A DNA stretch of 64,000 nt from NCBI GenBank assembly GCA_003818205.1, contig RPRQ01000019.1, forward strand, positions 1 through 64,000, written 5' to 3'. Below, piece after piece: positions 33,743 to 42,700 of this stretch (position 1 is the first letter of the stretch; each line of letters opens with the position of its first letter). The notes beneath the pieces are model-generated. The model ran no database searches and was not told where the DNA came from. It was given only the letters and a program-made list of their open reading frames with translations. This DNA is from Bacteroidales bacterium (lineage in GTDB: Bacteria; Bacteroidota; Bacteroidia; Bacteroidales; Tenuifilaceae). Both the position numbers and the translations under genes were made by a program.

Positions 33743-35437
33743 ATGAACAATAATTCTTTCTTACCATCAGATTTTTTTATAATCGATTGGAACTCCATTG
33801 AACCCTACTTTATTCAGCTCGATGCTATGCCGTTGAGCTCGGAGGATGAGCTGAATCGATTCCTTCAATGCAAGACAGAGCTCGAAATGACCATTGATGA
33901 GGATCAGGCATGGCGATACATCCGCTTTAATATCGATACCCGAAATGAGGCGGCGAAAAAGGCTTTCGAGTACTTTATCGATGAGGTTGAACCCAAGGTG
34001 GAGAGCTGGTTCAATAGAATTGATAGAAAATTGGCTGATTCAGAATCATTCAGAATGTTTGAGCAACTGCATGTTATTCCTGCACGATTGCTTAAAAAGA
34101 ATATCGAAATATTTAGAGAAGAAAATCTTCAAATCTTTGCTGAACTTCAGAAGGAGGAGCAGGAGTATGGTGCGATAATGTCCGAGATTGCGATTGAGAT
34201 TAACGATAATAGATATACGCTTCAGCAGGCAGCAGAGCTGCTTCAGGAGAACGATAGGTCGTTTCGTGAGTTGGTTTATTGGCAGATATTCGAGAAAAGG
34301 GTTGAGAAGTCAGAGGTTCTAAACGAACTCCTTTCGAAATTGCTTCGAAAGCGATATAAAATTGCAATCAATGCAGGGTATAAGAACTTTAGGGACTACC
34401 AGCATTTCAACCTTGGCCGATTCGATTACACCGTTGAGGATATTCAATCGTTTCACAACGTCATTGCCAGTGAGGTAAATCCAATTGTGGAAGATATTAT
34501 GCAGGCTCGAAAGGATGCCTTAGGAGTTGAGAGGCTAAAACCTTGGGACTTACAGGTTGACATTGAAGGAAAAAAACCGTTAAGGCCTTTTTCCTCTAAC
34601 GAAATATTAACCCAAAAAGCTATTGAATGCTTTACGGCGGTTAACCCCGATTTTGCTAATATATTTACTCAATTAGATGCAGAAAAACTCCTTGACCTTG
34701 ATTCAAGGTTTGGTAAGGCCCCAGGTGGCTTTAACTATCCGCTACATAAGAGTAATCGTTCATTCATTTTTATGAACGCAACGGGTAGCATGAACGATTT
34801 TGAAACCTTGATGCACGAGGGTGGCCATGCATTTCATGCATACTACTATAATCATTGGCCGTTAATCGATTATATGAATACTCCTTCGGAGATAGCGGAG
34901 CTTGCCTCCATGTCGATGGAGCTGATTTCGATGGAGCATTGGGGTATGGTATTGACAGATACCTCAGAGTTGAAAAGGGCCAAGCGAAAACAATTGGAGG
35001 GTTCGATAATTATATTGGCATGGATTGCTGCTGTTGATAAGTTCCAACATTGGCTATATATGAACCCTGAGCATTCACATCACGAACGTGATTTGGCTTG
35101 GACCAATATTTATAGGGAGTTTTCGAGTCATACAATAGATTGGGAGGGTGCTGAATCGGCATTCGTTTTTGCTTGGCAGCGCCAGCTGCATATCTTCGAG
35201 ATGCCCTTCTACTACATCGAGTACGCCTTTGCTCAGCTCGGGGCAATAGCCATTTGGAAGAATTACCGTCAGAATCCAAAGGAAACCCTCGATAAACACA
35301 TCAAGATGATGAAACTTGGCTACTCAAGGCCATTGCCAGAGCTATACAAAGAGGCTGGCATTGAGTTTTCCTTTACCAAAGAGTACTTAAGTGAGCTAAT
35401 GTTCTTTGCTAAGAATGAGCTTAGTAAGTTGTACTGA
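33743..35437 (+). CDS. M3-family oligoendopeptidase
   Basis: This 564-aa protein contains the zinc site HEGGH (residues 358-362, in LMHEGGHAFHAYY) and the downstream third ligand in PSEIAELASMSMELIS, which define M3 (thimet/PepF) peptidases. The length is normal for the bacterial M3 oligoendopeptidases. It is a soluble cytosolic enzyme that degrades short peptides. It is probably co-transcribed with the preceding arginase-family gene. The minus-strand frames within it are shadows. Confidence 0.93.
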   Translation: MNNNSFLPSDFFIIDWNSIEPYFIQLDAMPLSSEDELNRFLQCKTELEMTIDEDQAWRYIRFNIDTRNEAAKKAFEYFIDEVEPKVESWFNRIDRKLADSESFRMFEQLHVIPARLLKKNIEIFREENLQIFAELQKEEQEYGAIMSEIAIEINDNRYTLQQAAELLQENDRSFRELVYWQIFEKRVEKSEVLNELLSKLLRKRYKIAINAGYKNFRDYQHFNLGRFDYTVEDIQSFHNVIASEVNPIVEDIMQARKDALGVERLKPWDLQVDIEGKKPLRPFSSNEILTQKAIECFTAVNPDFANIFTQLDAEKLLDLDSRFGKAPGGFNYPLHKSNRSFIFMNATGSMNDFETLMHEGGHAFHAYYYNHWPLIDYMNTPSEIAELASMSMELISMEHWGMVLTDTSELKRAKRKQLEGSIIILAWIAAVDKFQHWLYMNPEHSHHERDLAWTNIYREFSSHTIDWEGAESAFVFAWQRQLHIFEMPFYYIEYAFAQLGAIAIWKNYRQNPKETLDKHIKMMKLGYSRPLPELYKEAGIEFSFTKEYLSELMFFAKNELSKLY

Positions 35438-35449
35438 TGAGCGTAATGC

Positions 35450-35552
35450 GCAGGCTTTACCTGCAAGAACAAATCGATATAGGTACACTTTGTTAACCTA
35501 TACCGAACCAGGTGATTGCTACTATTTGATTGTAACCTTGGCTAACGGGAAG
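35450..35552. repeat. Left direct repeat flanking the R-M genes
   Basis: A segment starting 13 bases after the peptidase stop is similar over about 105 bases to 38335-38442. Shared blocks include GCAGGC...CCTGC, ATAGGT...TTAACCTATACC, GGTGATTG and GTAACCTTGGCTAACGGG. The pair is in the same orientation and encloses the restriction-modification genes. Each copy can fold through TAGGT/ACCTA stems. Confidence 0.55.
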
Positions 35553-35632
35553 TTCATTCAATTAAAATTTGGCCGAGCCTAATAGAATATAAGGACTTAG
35601 GCACAGCTTAAGTCCAACGGAGTCATAGTTTT

Positions 35633-36568
35633 TTATCGTGGACCTAAAAATTTGTCACCATTGAAATGTATCATATGGTCAGGAACTTCCATTAACCATA
35701 CTTCTGTTTCCCATGCAATATTTGTTGAATGTTTCTTGAATTCAGCCATATCTGGAAATGCTGAAACATATATCTTACCTAATTTACAATCCTTTAAAAA
35801 CTTTTCAAGTTCAACTATTCTTTTCGGTGAAACAGGACCATGAGAAGTAACGGCTTCAATCAAAAATAACCAATTTCGTTTTTGGTCATAAATTACAACA
35901 TCAGGTAATTTACTGTGTTGATTAATAGGAATTCCTAATTCTTTCAGTTTCTCTTCGTCAAAGTGTAGTATTTTATTTGCAGTATCTCCCAAGTAAAGTA
36001 ATAATCCATCTTTAGCAAATCTCGGTGCAAATTGTTCAACTATTGCCGCTTGAACTTCATTATGTTTACCTGCTGAAAGCTTTAAAACTTTTCCTGAAGA
36101 GAGTGTAACCGGAATTTGATTTAACTCTCTTTCTTTTAGATATATTTCAGACAATTTACCAACAGATGAAACAAACTGTTTAACTGAATCTTTCCATTTT
36201 TTGGTTTTATATGTTTTTACCAATTCAAGAACATCAGTAGTAATTGCATAATGTGCATTTGGACTATTGACAGGTAGGCTTGGGTTGTCAGGGTTATAAT
36301 CTACTATTCGAGCTTGAATAAACTGATGTAAAACATGTCTTCTAAAAGTTTCTCTTGAATTAGGTGCATAATCTTTTTCATAGTTATCGTTTACAAACGA
36401 CATTACACCTTTTGTAAGTCCCAAACTTTGTCTCGTAGCTTTGCTCCATTTATCAGTCTCTTTGATATTACACAAGGCTAAAAAAGTAAGTGCTGCTAAT
36501 TCATTATATTGGGCAGTAGGAAGACCTAATGCTTTTAATATTTCTTTTGCTTCATCTGTTTTGCTCAT
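35633..36568 (-). CDS. Type II restriction endonuclease, BsuBI/PstI family
   Basis: This 311-aa protein has an N-terminal helical domain (about 1-150, with the ALTFLALCNI...WSKA and RETFRRHVLHQFIQA motifs of this family) followed by a PD-(D/E)XK nuclease core. The core residues are KLPDVVIYD (Asp near residue 219) and LFLIEAVTSHGPVSPKR (Glu near 232, then a helix). Relatives cut CTGCAG. The stop of the methylase lies 2 bases before its start, and the two form one unit. Recognition of CTGCAG is expected from the family, but that site does occur in this window. Confidence 0.92.
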   Translation of the reverse strand: MSKTDEAKEILKALGLPTAQYNELAALTFLALCNIKETDKWSKATRQSLGLTKGVMSFVNDNYEKDYAPNSRETFRRHVLHQFIQARIVDYNPDNPSLPVNSPNAHYAITTDVLELVKTYKTKKWKDSVKQFVSSVGKLSEIYLKERELNQIPVTLSSGKVLKLSAGKHNEVQAAIVEQFAPRFAKDGLLLYLGDTANKILHFDEEKLKELGIPINQHSKLPDVVIYDQKRNWLFLIEAVTSHGPVSPKRIVELEKFLKDCKLGKIYVSAFPDMAEFKKHSTNIAWETEVWLMEVPDHMIHFNGDKFLGPR

Positions 36569-36570
36569 GA

Positions 36571-38142
36571 TTATCTAAAGATTTCTTTAAGTTCAAAATA
36601 TTCGTTCACTATTAGATTTACATTTTCCATTGAGTAGTCGTTTGAAAGTATGATTTTGTTTCCCATTTCATTAATATCATACAATGAAGGAAATTTCATC
36701 TCTCTTAATTCTGTTGCACTAACATTTACATTTCCATTGAAAATCTGGAAATATGTATCAAACAACTCACTATTCAATAAAGCGCAAAGCCCTGCAACTT
36801 CACTCCTTTCTAAATGACCATCTTTTCTGTAGAGGTAATTAACTTTATTTTCTACCCCTATGTAATTTGATTTTGTATCATTGCAAAAGTAGGGTGCTGC
36901 TATTAATCTGCTTTTATCGTCTTTAGTGCTGAAACGTCTTAAAAATATATAGTTTTTATTTGGTAAGAGTAGTGACTTAGAACTCAGTTCGACTCTAATA
37001 AATTGACCTTTGTTTTTTAAATAAATAGGCCACTCTAAGTACATTTTATTAACGTTGTGTAACCAAAATAGAGGTGCTAACAAAACTGTTCCGTTTTCAT
37101 AAATTTCTTTAATGAACCTCAAGGAGCGAAATGCTACTACAGGACCTGTCGAAATCTGAATATTATAGTTTTTTAATTTATTCTCCCAAGTTGAGATTAA
37201 GTTTAAAATTGTTTCTTCCTTATCGTTTGTTGGTAGATGTAGTATCTTTTCTTTAGATTTTAAATCAATTAGTTCAGACGAACGGAAAAACTTTATAGAT
37301 GGTTCATAAATATCCTTAATTCCAATGCTTGAAGAAACAGTAACCGTTTTATTAACGTCTATTTTTTCTTTAATTGCTTTTATAATTACAGTTTCTTGTA
37401 AAACATTATCTCTATTGAAGGTGTCTTTGCGAGAATTAAATAAATGAATTCTATCGATTTGGACAGTGTTAAAAAAGAATTCACGAAATGCTTTGAAATA
37501 ATTACCTGATGCAAAACTTCTTGGCGTAATAAATACAAGTTCTCCATTTTCATTTAATAGTTTAGAGGCAATACCCATAAATATAGAATAAATATTAGGT
37601 TGCCCACTTATAAGTTCTTTTGCTGCAATGGTCTTTTCGTCGGTTTTGGAAAGTTTGAAATATGGAGGATTAGAAATTATAATATCATAATTATCACCTT
37701 TTTTATTGTAATGTCTAAGAACTCTTGCATTATCTAATATAAAATCATGAACATGTAAAATATATTGAAAATCTATCCCTTTTTTGGTTAACCATGTTCT
37801 CAAATATTCAAATGTCTTTTTAGCATACGAGATTAAATCAGGGTCTGTTTCATATGCTACTAAATCAATAAACTCAATATGTTCATTTTTACTTGTTATA
37901 TGCTCTATTAAAGCACAAGTTAAAACAGCTGTTCCGCAACCTGGGTCTAATATCTTTAAACGATTACCTGTAGTGTTAATAAGGGAAGCCATTAATTTGG
38001 CAATGGGAATAGGTGTAAAATACTGTCCACTGTCTTTTTTGTGCTTTAAAGACACTTGTTTAGAGTAAAAAACACCTAACCTGTCAGCGTAATCACTGGG
38101 TAGGTCACTTATGATAGGTTCTATGTTTATTATTTCTGTCAT
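36571..38142 (-). CDS. N6-adenine DNA methyltransferase of the BsuBI/PstI-type R-M system
   Basis: This 523-aa protein has the AdoMet-binding motif ILDPGCGTAVLTCAL (near residues 55-70) and the catalytic NPPY motif in ISNPPYFKLS (near residue 160), diagnostic of N6-adenine methylation. The C-terminal half (300-520) would be the target-recognition domain. It is the first gene of the pair with the BsuBI/PstI-type nuclease. The orientation, base composition and flanking direct repeats suggest that the pair arrived as a unit. Confidence 0.92.
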   Translation of the reverse strand: MTEIINIEPIISDLPSDYADRLGVFYSKQVSLKHKKDSGQYFTPIPIAKLMASLINTTGNRLKILDPGCGTAVLTCALIEHITSKNEHIEFIDLVAYETDPDLISYAKKTFEYLRTWLTKKGIDFQYILHVHDFILDNARVLRHYNKKGDNYDIIISNPPYFKLSKTDEKTIAAKELISGQPNIYSIFMGIASKLLNENGELVFITPRSFASGNYFKAFREFFFNTVQIDRIHLFNSRKDTFNRDNVLQETVIIKAIKEKIDVNKTVTVSSSIGIKDIYEPSIKFFRSSELIDLKSKEKILHLPTNDKEETILNLISTWENKLKNYNIQISTGPVVAFRSLRFIKEIYENGTVLLAPLFWLHNVNKMYLEWPIYLKNKGQFIRVELSSKSLLLPNKNYIFLRRFSTKDDKSRLIAAPYFCNDTKSNYIGVENKVNYLYRKDGHLERSEVAGLCALLNSELFDTYFQIFNGNVNVSATELREMKFPSLYDINEMGNKIILSNDYSMENVNLIVNEYFELKEIFR

Positions 38143-38334
38143 TGGTTACAAAGTTAACAAAAAACAGTTCTATGTATAGAGTCGTTTTGGATTAAAGAGG
38201 TTATTGGCAAAAGAGGTAATTGCTTTCGGATAAAAGAATTGCCTTAGTCAAGACCGCTCATTTTCGTGTTTTCAGAGGCGGTTTGGTGAGAGAGCGGGGG
38301 AAAGGAAAACGGATTTTCTCATATTGTTTATTAC
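38143..38334. other. Upstream region of the R-M operon
   Basis: Just under 200 bases between the methylase start and the right direct repeat. There is no ORF. No clear promoter or controller-protein box was identified by eye. Confidence 0.35.
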
Positions 38335-38442
38335 GTAGGCAAAGCCTGCGAAAATAAACCAACGTAGGTGGTAGGCTCGCTAACCTATGCCAAACATAGT
38401 GATTGTTAATACTGGATTATAACCTAGGGCTAACGGGTAGTC
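38335..38442. repeat. Right direct repeat flanking the R-M genes
   Basis: This is the partner of 35450-35552, in the same orientation. Shared blocks include GTAGGC...CCTGC, GTAGGTGGTAGG...CTAACCTATGCC, GTGATTGTTA and ATAACCTAGGGCTAACGGG. It ends 15 bases before the stop end of the LytTR gene. Identity is roughly three in four by eye. Confidence 0.55.
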
Positions 38443-38456
38443 TTTAAGCAGTTTAC

Positions 38457-38813
38457 CTATAGCATAGTAACCTTTGTTAGGAGTTTCTTATAGAACATGG
38501 GTTGTCTCCGACAAGATAGCTTAAGCTTTGTATCGTCTTTTAATGTAATCGTTTTTTCTTTTAGCCTATTCAATTCCTTCACGTAGTCAAGGTTAATCAG
38601 GTAGGATTTATGGATTCGGTAAAAGATATCTAAAGGCAAAACTAGCTCTATGTCTTTTAATAATTTAGAAACAACAATGTGTTTGTTGTTATTTAAATAG
38701 ATAAAAGTGTACCTGCCTTCGCCCTTACAATATATAATAGTGTTTATATTTAGTACGTTTATTCCTGTTTGTGTGCGAACGGCTATGCGTTGGTTGTTAG
38801 TGTTTGTTTCCAC
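38457..38813 (-). CDS. Stand-alone LytTR DNA-binding regulator
   Basis: This 118-aa protein is essentially one LytTR domain (residues ~15-110): INVLNINTIIYCKGEGRYTFIYLNNN, then FYRIHKSYLINLDYVKEL and a basic end. No receiver or membrane part is attached, unlike most LytTR regulators. Proteins of this type bind repeated sites upstream of secretion, virulence or competence genes. It lies downstream of the eCIS gene set on the same strand, so it is a candidate local regulator, but the 335-base gap leaves this open. Confidence 0.88.
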   Translation of the reverse strand: METNTNNQRIAVRTQTGINVLNINTIIYCKGEGRYTFIYLNNNKHIVVSKLLKDIELVLPLDIFYRIHKSYLINLDYVKELNRLKEKTITLKDDTKLKLSCRRQPMFYKKLLTKVTML

Positions 38814-39148
38814 TCTATAAATATTACAGTAAAATTACATTTATTATAAAATATAAATCTCGGAAATAAATTTATTCATTTAGGGAATGGATCAGGTAAA
38901 CTTATCAACAGGACATTGTTGATAAGTTGTTAATAACTTTGCTTTGCGAACGCTTACTCCCTGCTATTCAGGTATGATAGGGGAGTGCTAGAAAGGAAGA
39001 GCATTAGCTGAAAGAATGAATTATTTGAGTAAAAAAAAGAGGGTGCTGGGTCAAATCGGTTGACAACCCTGTCAGAGTCTGAAACCCTGACAGGGTTTTA
39101 TTCTGATCATCAGCTATTTCGACCCATGACCAAAAAGTGGATGGTTAT
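38814..39148. other. Intergenic region between the eCIS end and the LytTR gene
   Basis: AT-rich DNA upstream of the LytTR gene. A perfect 11-bp hairpin AACCCTGTCAG (39065-39075) / CTGACAGGGTT (39087-39097) with a T-run on the plus strand is present. The T-run is on the wrong side for the minus-strand eCIS genes. CCCTGTCAGGG hairpins are also dispersed repeats in this phylum, so its role as terminator is uncertain. Confidence 0.45.
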
Positions 39149-39712
39149 TTAAAAGTAGGGAAACTTAAATTCACTAGCAGGGATATAGTTTAAGCCCTTG
39201 ACGTTCTCTTTCTCAAATGCCGATTTTAGCGTTTCATCAATAAGAATATCTGTTATCAGCTCATAAAATCTACAAATTCTTCTACCTTCAAGTTTTGATG
39301 AGTCAACAACCATTTTATTGATTTGACCAATATAACGTTCTTTCTCCATACCTTCATAATCTGAATTCTTATAATCGAAAAATGAAACTACCTCAGGAAT
39401 AAATAAAAAATAGTCATTGTAATTTCTTGTTTTTGAAGTATTAGATAATTTGATAGGATATGCGTGATAATTTGAGACTGATAATGAGTTTAGCACATTA
39501 AGAAATTTGTTGGAGACTACTATTATTTTAGCTGAACCCATAAAATCTTTCAAATCTTTTCCTTTGATGAAAAGTTCAATATCTTTTTGTTGGATTTCAC
39601 TTAATGGTTTGCCTGCAGATATTTTGTTTAGTAAATCTTTTTTAAAATTAGGCAGTAGAAGATATGCCTTTTCTTTTTTGAATGTTTCCTCTAGAATATA
39701 GTACTGGTTCAT
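39149..39712 (-). CDS. Imm11-like (DUF1629) immunity protein
   Basis: This 187-aa protein ends with a segment like the Imm11/DUF1629 immunity family: GRRICRFYELITDILIDETLKSAFEKENVKGLNYIPASEF. In the family a helix carrying the L-x-S/D-x-x-L-K-x-A-x-E pattern is followed by G-(V/L)-x-F/Y-x-P. It has no signal peptide, so it would be cytosolic. It starts 12 bases after the stop codon of the 1407-aa toxin-like gene on the same strand, exactly where a cognate immunity gene is expected. The pairing is inferred from order and family. Confidence 0.75.
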   Translation of the reverse strand: MNQYYILEETFKKEKAYLLLPNFKKDLLNKISAGKPLSEIQQKDIELFIKGKDLKDFMGSAKIIVVSNKFLNVLNSLSVSNYHAYPIKLSNTSKTRNYNDYFLFIPEVVSFFDYKNSDYEGMEKERYIGQINKMVVDSSKLEGRRICRFYELITDILIDETLKSAFEKENVKGLNYIPASEFKFPYF

Positions 39713-39724
39713 ATTATTATTCTT

Positions 39725-42700
39725 TTAAGGTAAATCTATAGTTCCATTTTTTAAACTATCCGTAAGGTTATCAATATACTTTTTAAAGTCTGCCTCAATT
39801 AATGCTTTTAATTGTGGAGAAGCAGTTTTGTACTGCGTTGCAAAACCTGTTATCATTTTCTCAACTTTTGTTGAATATGCTGTATGATAACCTGCATGAA
39901 CAGAACTGCTTTCAAAAGTTTTCAACTCTTTCAATATTTTATCCAACTCATCAATATTTAAGTTGAGACCATGTTTTTCTTTAATGAATGCCAACGCTTC
40001 CTGAACCTTGCTTTCCTTAGCAGCTTTAAGAGCTTCATCGGCTGAGGATAAACTCTTAAGTTTTTTCAGTTCTTCGAGTTTTTCGATAGATTGACGCAGA
40101 CTTTTAACATCAACTGTAGGTAATCCTATTGCATTTTGGAGCTCATCAATATTGTATTTCATGTCTTTAAGAAAACCTTTGGCTTCTTTGGATCCTTTTA
40201 AGAAATTTGGAATTTTATGGTGAACATTTATTAATTGTTTTGCCTCTTCGGATAGCTTAATGCCTTGTTTTTCTAAGAATTCAAAATAGTTACTTCGGAA
40301 CTTTGGATTGCGGGGAACGCCGTAATTATCAGTGATATGTTTATAACGTTTTTTCTTACTCCTTAATTTTTTTAGCTCACCATAAAGCTTTCGATCTGTC
40401 TTTTTTAACTTCTTTAAGTCTTTAACAACTGTACTAGTGCTTCCTTTTGTTGTTTTTTCGCCAATTACAAAAGCTTTTTGCCCTTTATATAAAACCTCAT
40501 CACCAAGCCTTCCCGCTTTTTTACCTCCAAGGTCTTTTTGTTTCACTTTCTTTATTGTACCATCAGCTAGAAGTATGTATGGATTAATCAACCCGAATAG
40601 CCTAAATCTTAGTCCTTTAATTTGCAGCTTAAATTTCTTAAATCTTAGCTTTTTACCCATGAATTTTGCCAGATCATCAAGCGATTTAGCACCTTTTGTA
40701 GCAACGGATTTAATTCCTTCTAGTACAAATTTTCCATTTTTTATTGTATTCTGAAAACCCTTTTTAGCAACCTTACCGAGCTGTTTAACCGCTTTAATAT
40801 TTGCCTTTACCATCCCTTTGGCACTTGTTTTTACGGCTTTTGCTGTCGTTTTTGCAAGACCTTTTACACCACCTTTTGCAGCAGCCTTAACTCCAGCTTT
40901 AACCCCCTTAACAACGGCTTTTCCTCCAAACAGCAGTGCGAAAACAAGTTCAATGGCTCCAATGGCAATTGCTCTTGCAAAATTTTTAGCCCCAATAACA
41001 ATTTCTCCGGGCCAAGCAGCGCCAAGGTATTTTCCAAAATAAGCACCCATTTTGACAATTGCTTCGGCTGCAAAATAGACGCTTACAAGCTGGAGCAGTA
41101 AAGGTAGGGCAGCCATAACGGCTCCTCCAGTTACTATATTCGCGAGAATTAGACCGAGAATTCCAGCAATTACTGCAATTAAGATTATTGGCCAGTTCTT
41201 TGCAAACCACTCTTTAACCGCTTTTCCCATCTGTTTTGCGGTGTACCAAGCCCTTTGCATGGGTGTAAATGGACCAACCAGACCATCGGGTCCTGGTTCA
41301 TAAATATCAACAGGTTGAGAGATTGGTGTGGTAGATTCTTGAGCCTGAGATGTGCTATCAGAGGTTGTTGTGGTTTCTTCCTGATTTTCAGTAGGTGAAC
41401 CGATGATTTCCGATTTTATTTTTTCTATTCCAGATGGATCCCCATACTCCTCACCAAATTCATACTCGCCATCCCCTTTTTCTGCAATTGACTCTTGCAG
41501 CTCATCGCTGAGCTCAGGGTTATTTGCAACAGGTACATCAAAATCGTTTTCGCTATACTCTGATTTATTTATTAAGGCTGATTCCGATTCATCTATAGCA
41601 CCCTTCTGCTCCATATCTTCTGCAACCTGACTAATTACTGAAGCGCCTTCGCTGATTGCTGGAATAGCTGGCCTTTCATTCTGTAATGGTTTTGTTGCAT
41701 CCTGACCCAGAAGCTCTTCGGATAGCTGCCCCATAAAATGATCACCCATATCGGTTGCCGCAGAAACCAGATTCGCTATTCCTTTCATTATCTTAATTAT
41801 TCCAACCGTAATGAACTCTAATACATCTAGAATAGCATTAATAATCTTTTCGTAAACAGAAAGTACAAAATCGATTGCTTTTCCAATTGAGTCTAGGATG
41901 AAATCACAAACCTTTTTAAGACCTTCGGCGAGTTTATTTATTACATTAACTGTTTTCTCAACCGCCTTATCGATTGCTTTACAGATTTTCTCGGCCAATT
42001 TTGGGAATGCCGCTAGGGCAAGCTTTACAAATCCCTTTAGGACTTCGGCAAATGCTTTGATTAGCCCAACAACAAACTTTCTTGCTAGCTCAATAAGGCC
42101 TTTAACAAGCGTTTTAGCCGCTTCAATTATTACTTTAACGGCTTTGCGCAGAACATCGAATATGGCGGAAACGGCTTTTTTAAGGGCATTGAAGAAGTCA
42201 GATATTGCATCGGTAACTTTATCCCACCAGCTCTTTTCCTTCTCTTTCTCTTTTGCCTCTTTTTTCTTGTCTTCTACATCCTGCTTGGCTTTATCCTCTT
42301 CTTCAACAGATTTCTTTTCAGCGCTGGAATACTCTTGATCGACCTTTTGATCGGTTTCTTTTACTTTACTGTCAATATCCTTTTCAACTTTACTCTTTTC
42401 TACCTCTGATTTATCGGAAAATTCCTGTTTTATCTTTTTATTCTCCTCTTTCCAATTCTCCCTTTCATCATTAACTTGATCTTTACCCTTCTTCTGCTCT
42501 TCGAGTTGAGTTTCTCTCGTTTTCTTTGTTTCCTCATCTATTTTTTCTAATCCACTTTTTTTCTCATTTTCAACTTTAGAGCTGTAATCCGACTCTCCTG
42601 CCTTTTGTTTAATAACTTCTGCCTCTATTTCGCCTCCTTTGGCCTCTTTAATTTTTTGATCCAATGCTAATTTGGTATCGGCGCTAATCTGAGGTAAAGT

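Noticed and set aside
36571-38142. Avoidance of CTGCAG, the likely target of the R-M system
   Set aside because: CTGCAG is present at several places (8159, 19540, 39613, 42800, 49670), so the window shows no avoidance; these sites would simply be methylated.
39065-39097. Terminator for the eCIS transcript
   Set aside because: The hairpin is perfect, but its T-run is on the plus strand, whereas the eCIS genes read on the minus strand; it may be a dispersed CCCTGTCAGGG repeat.
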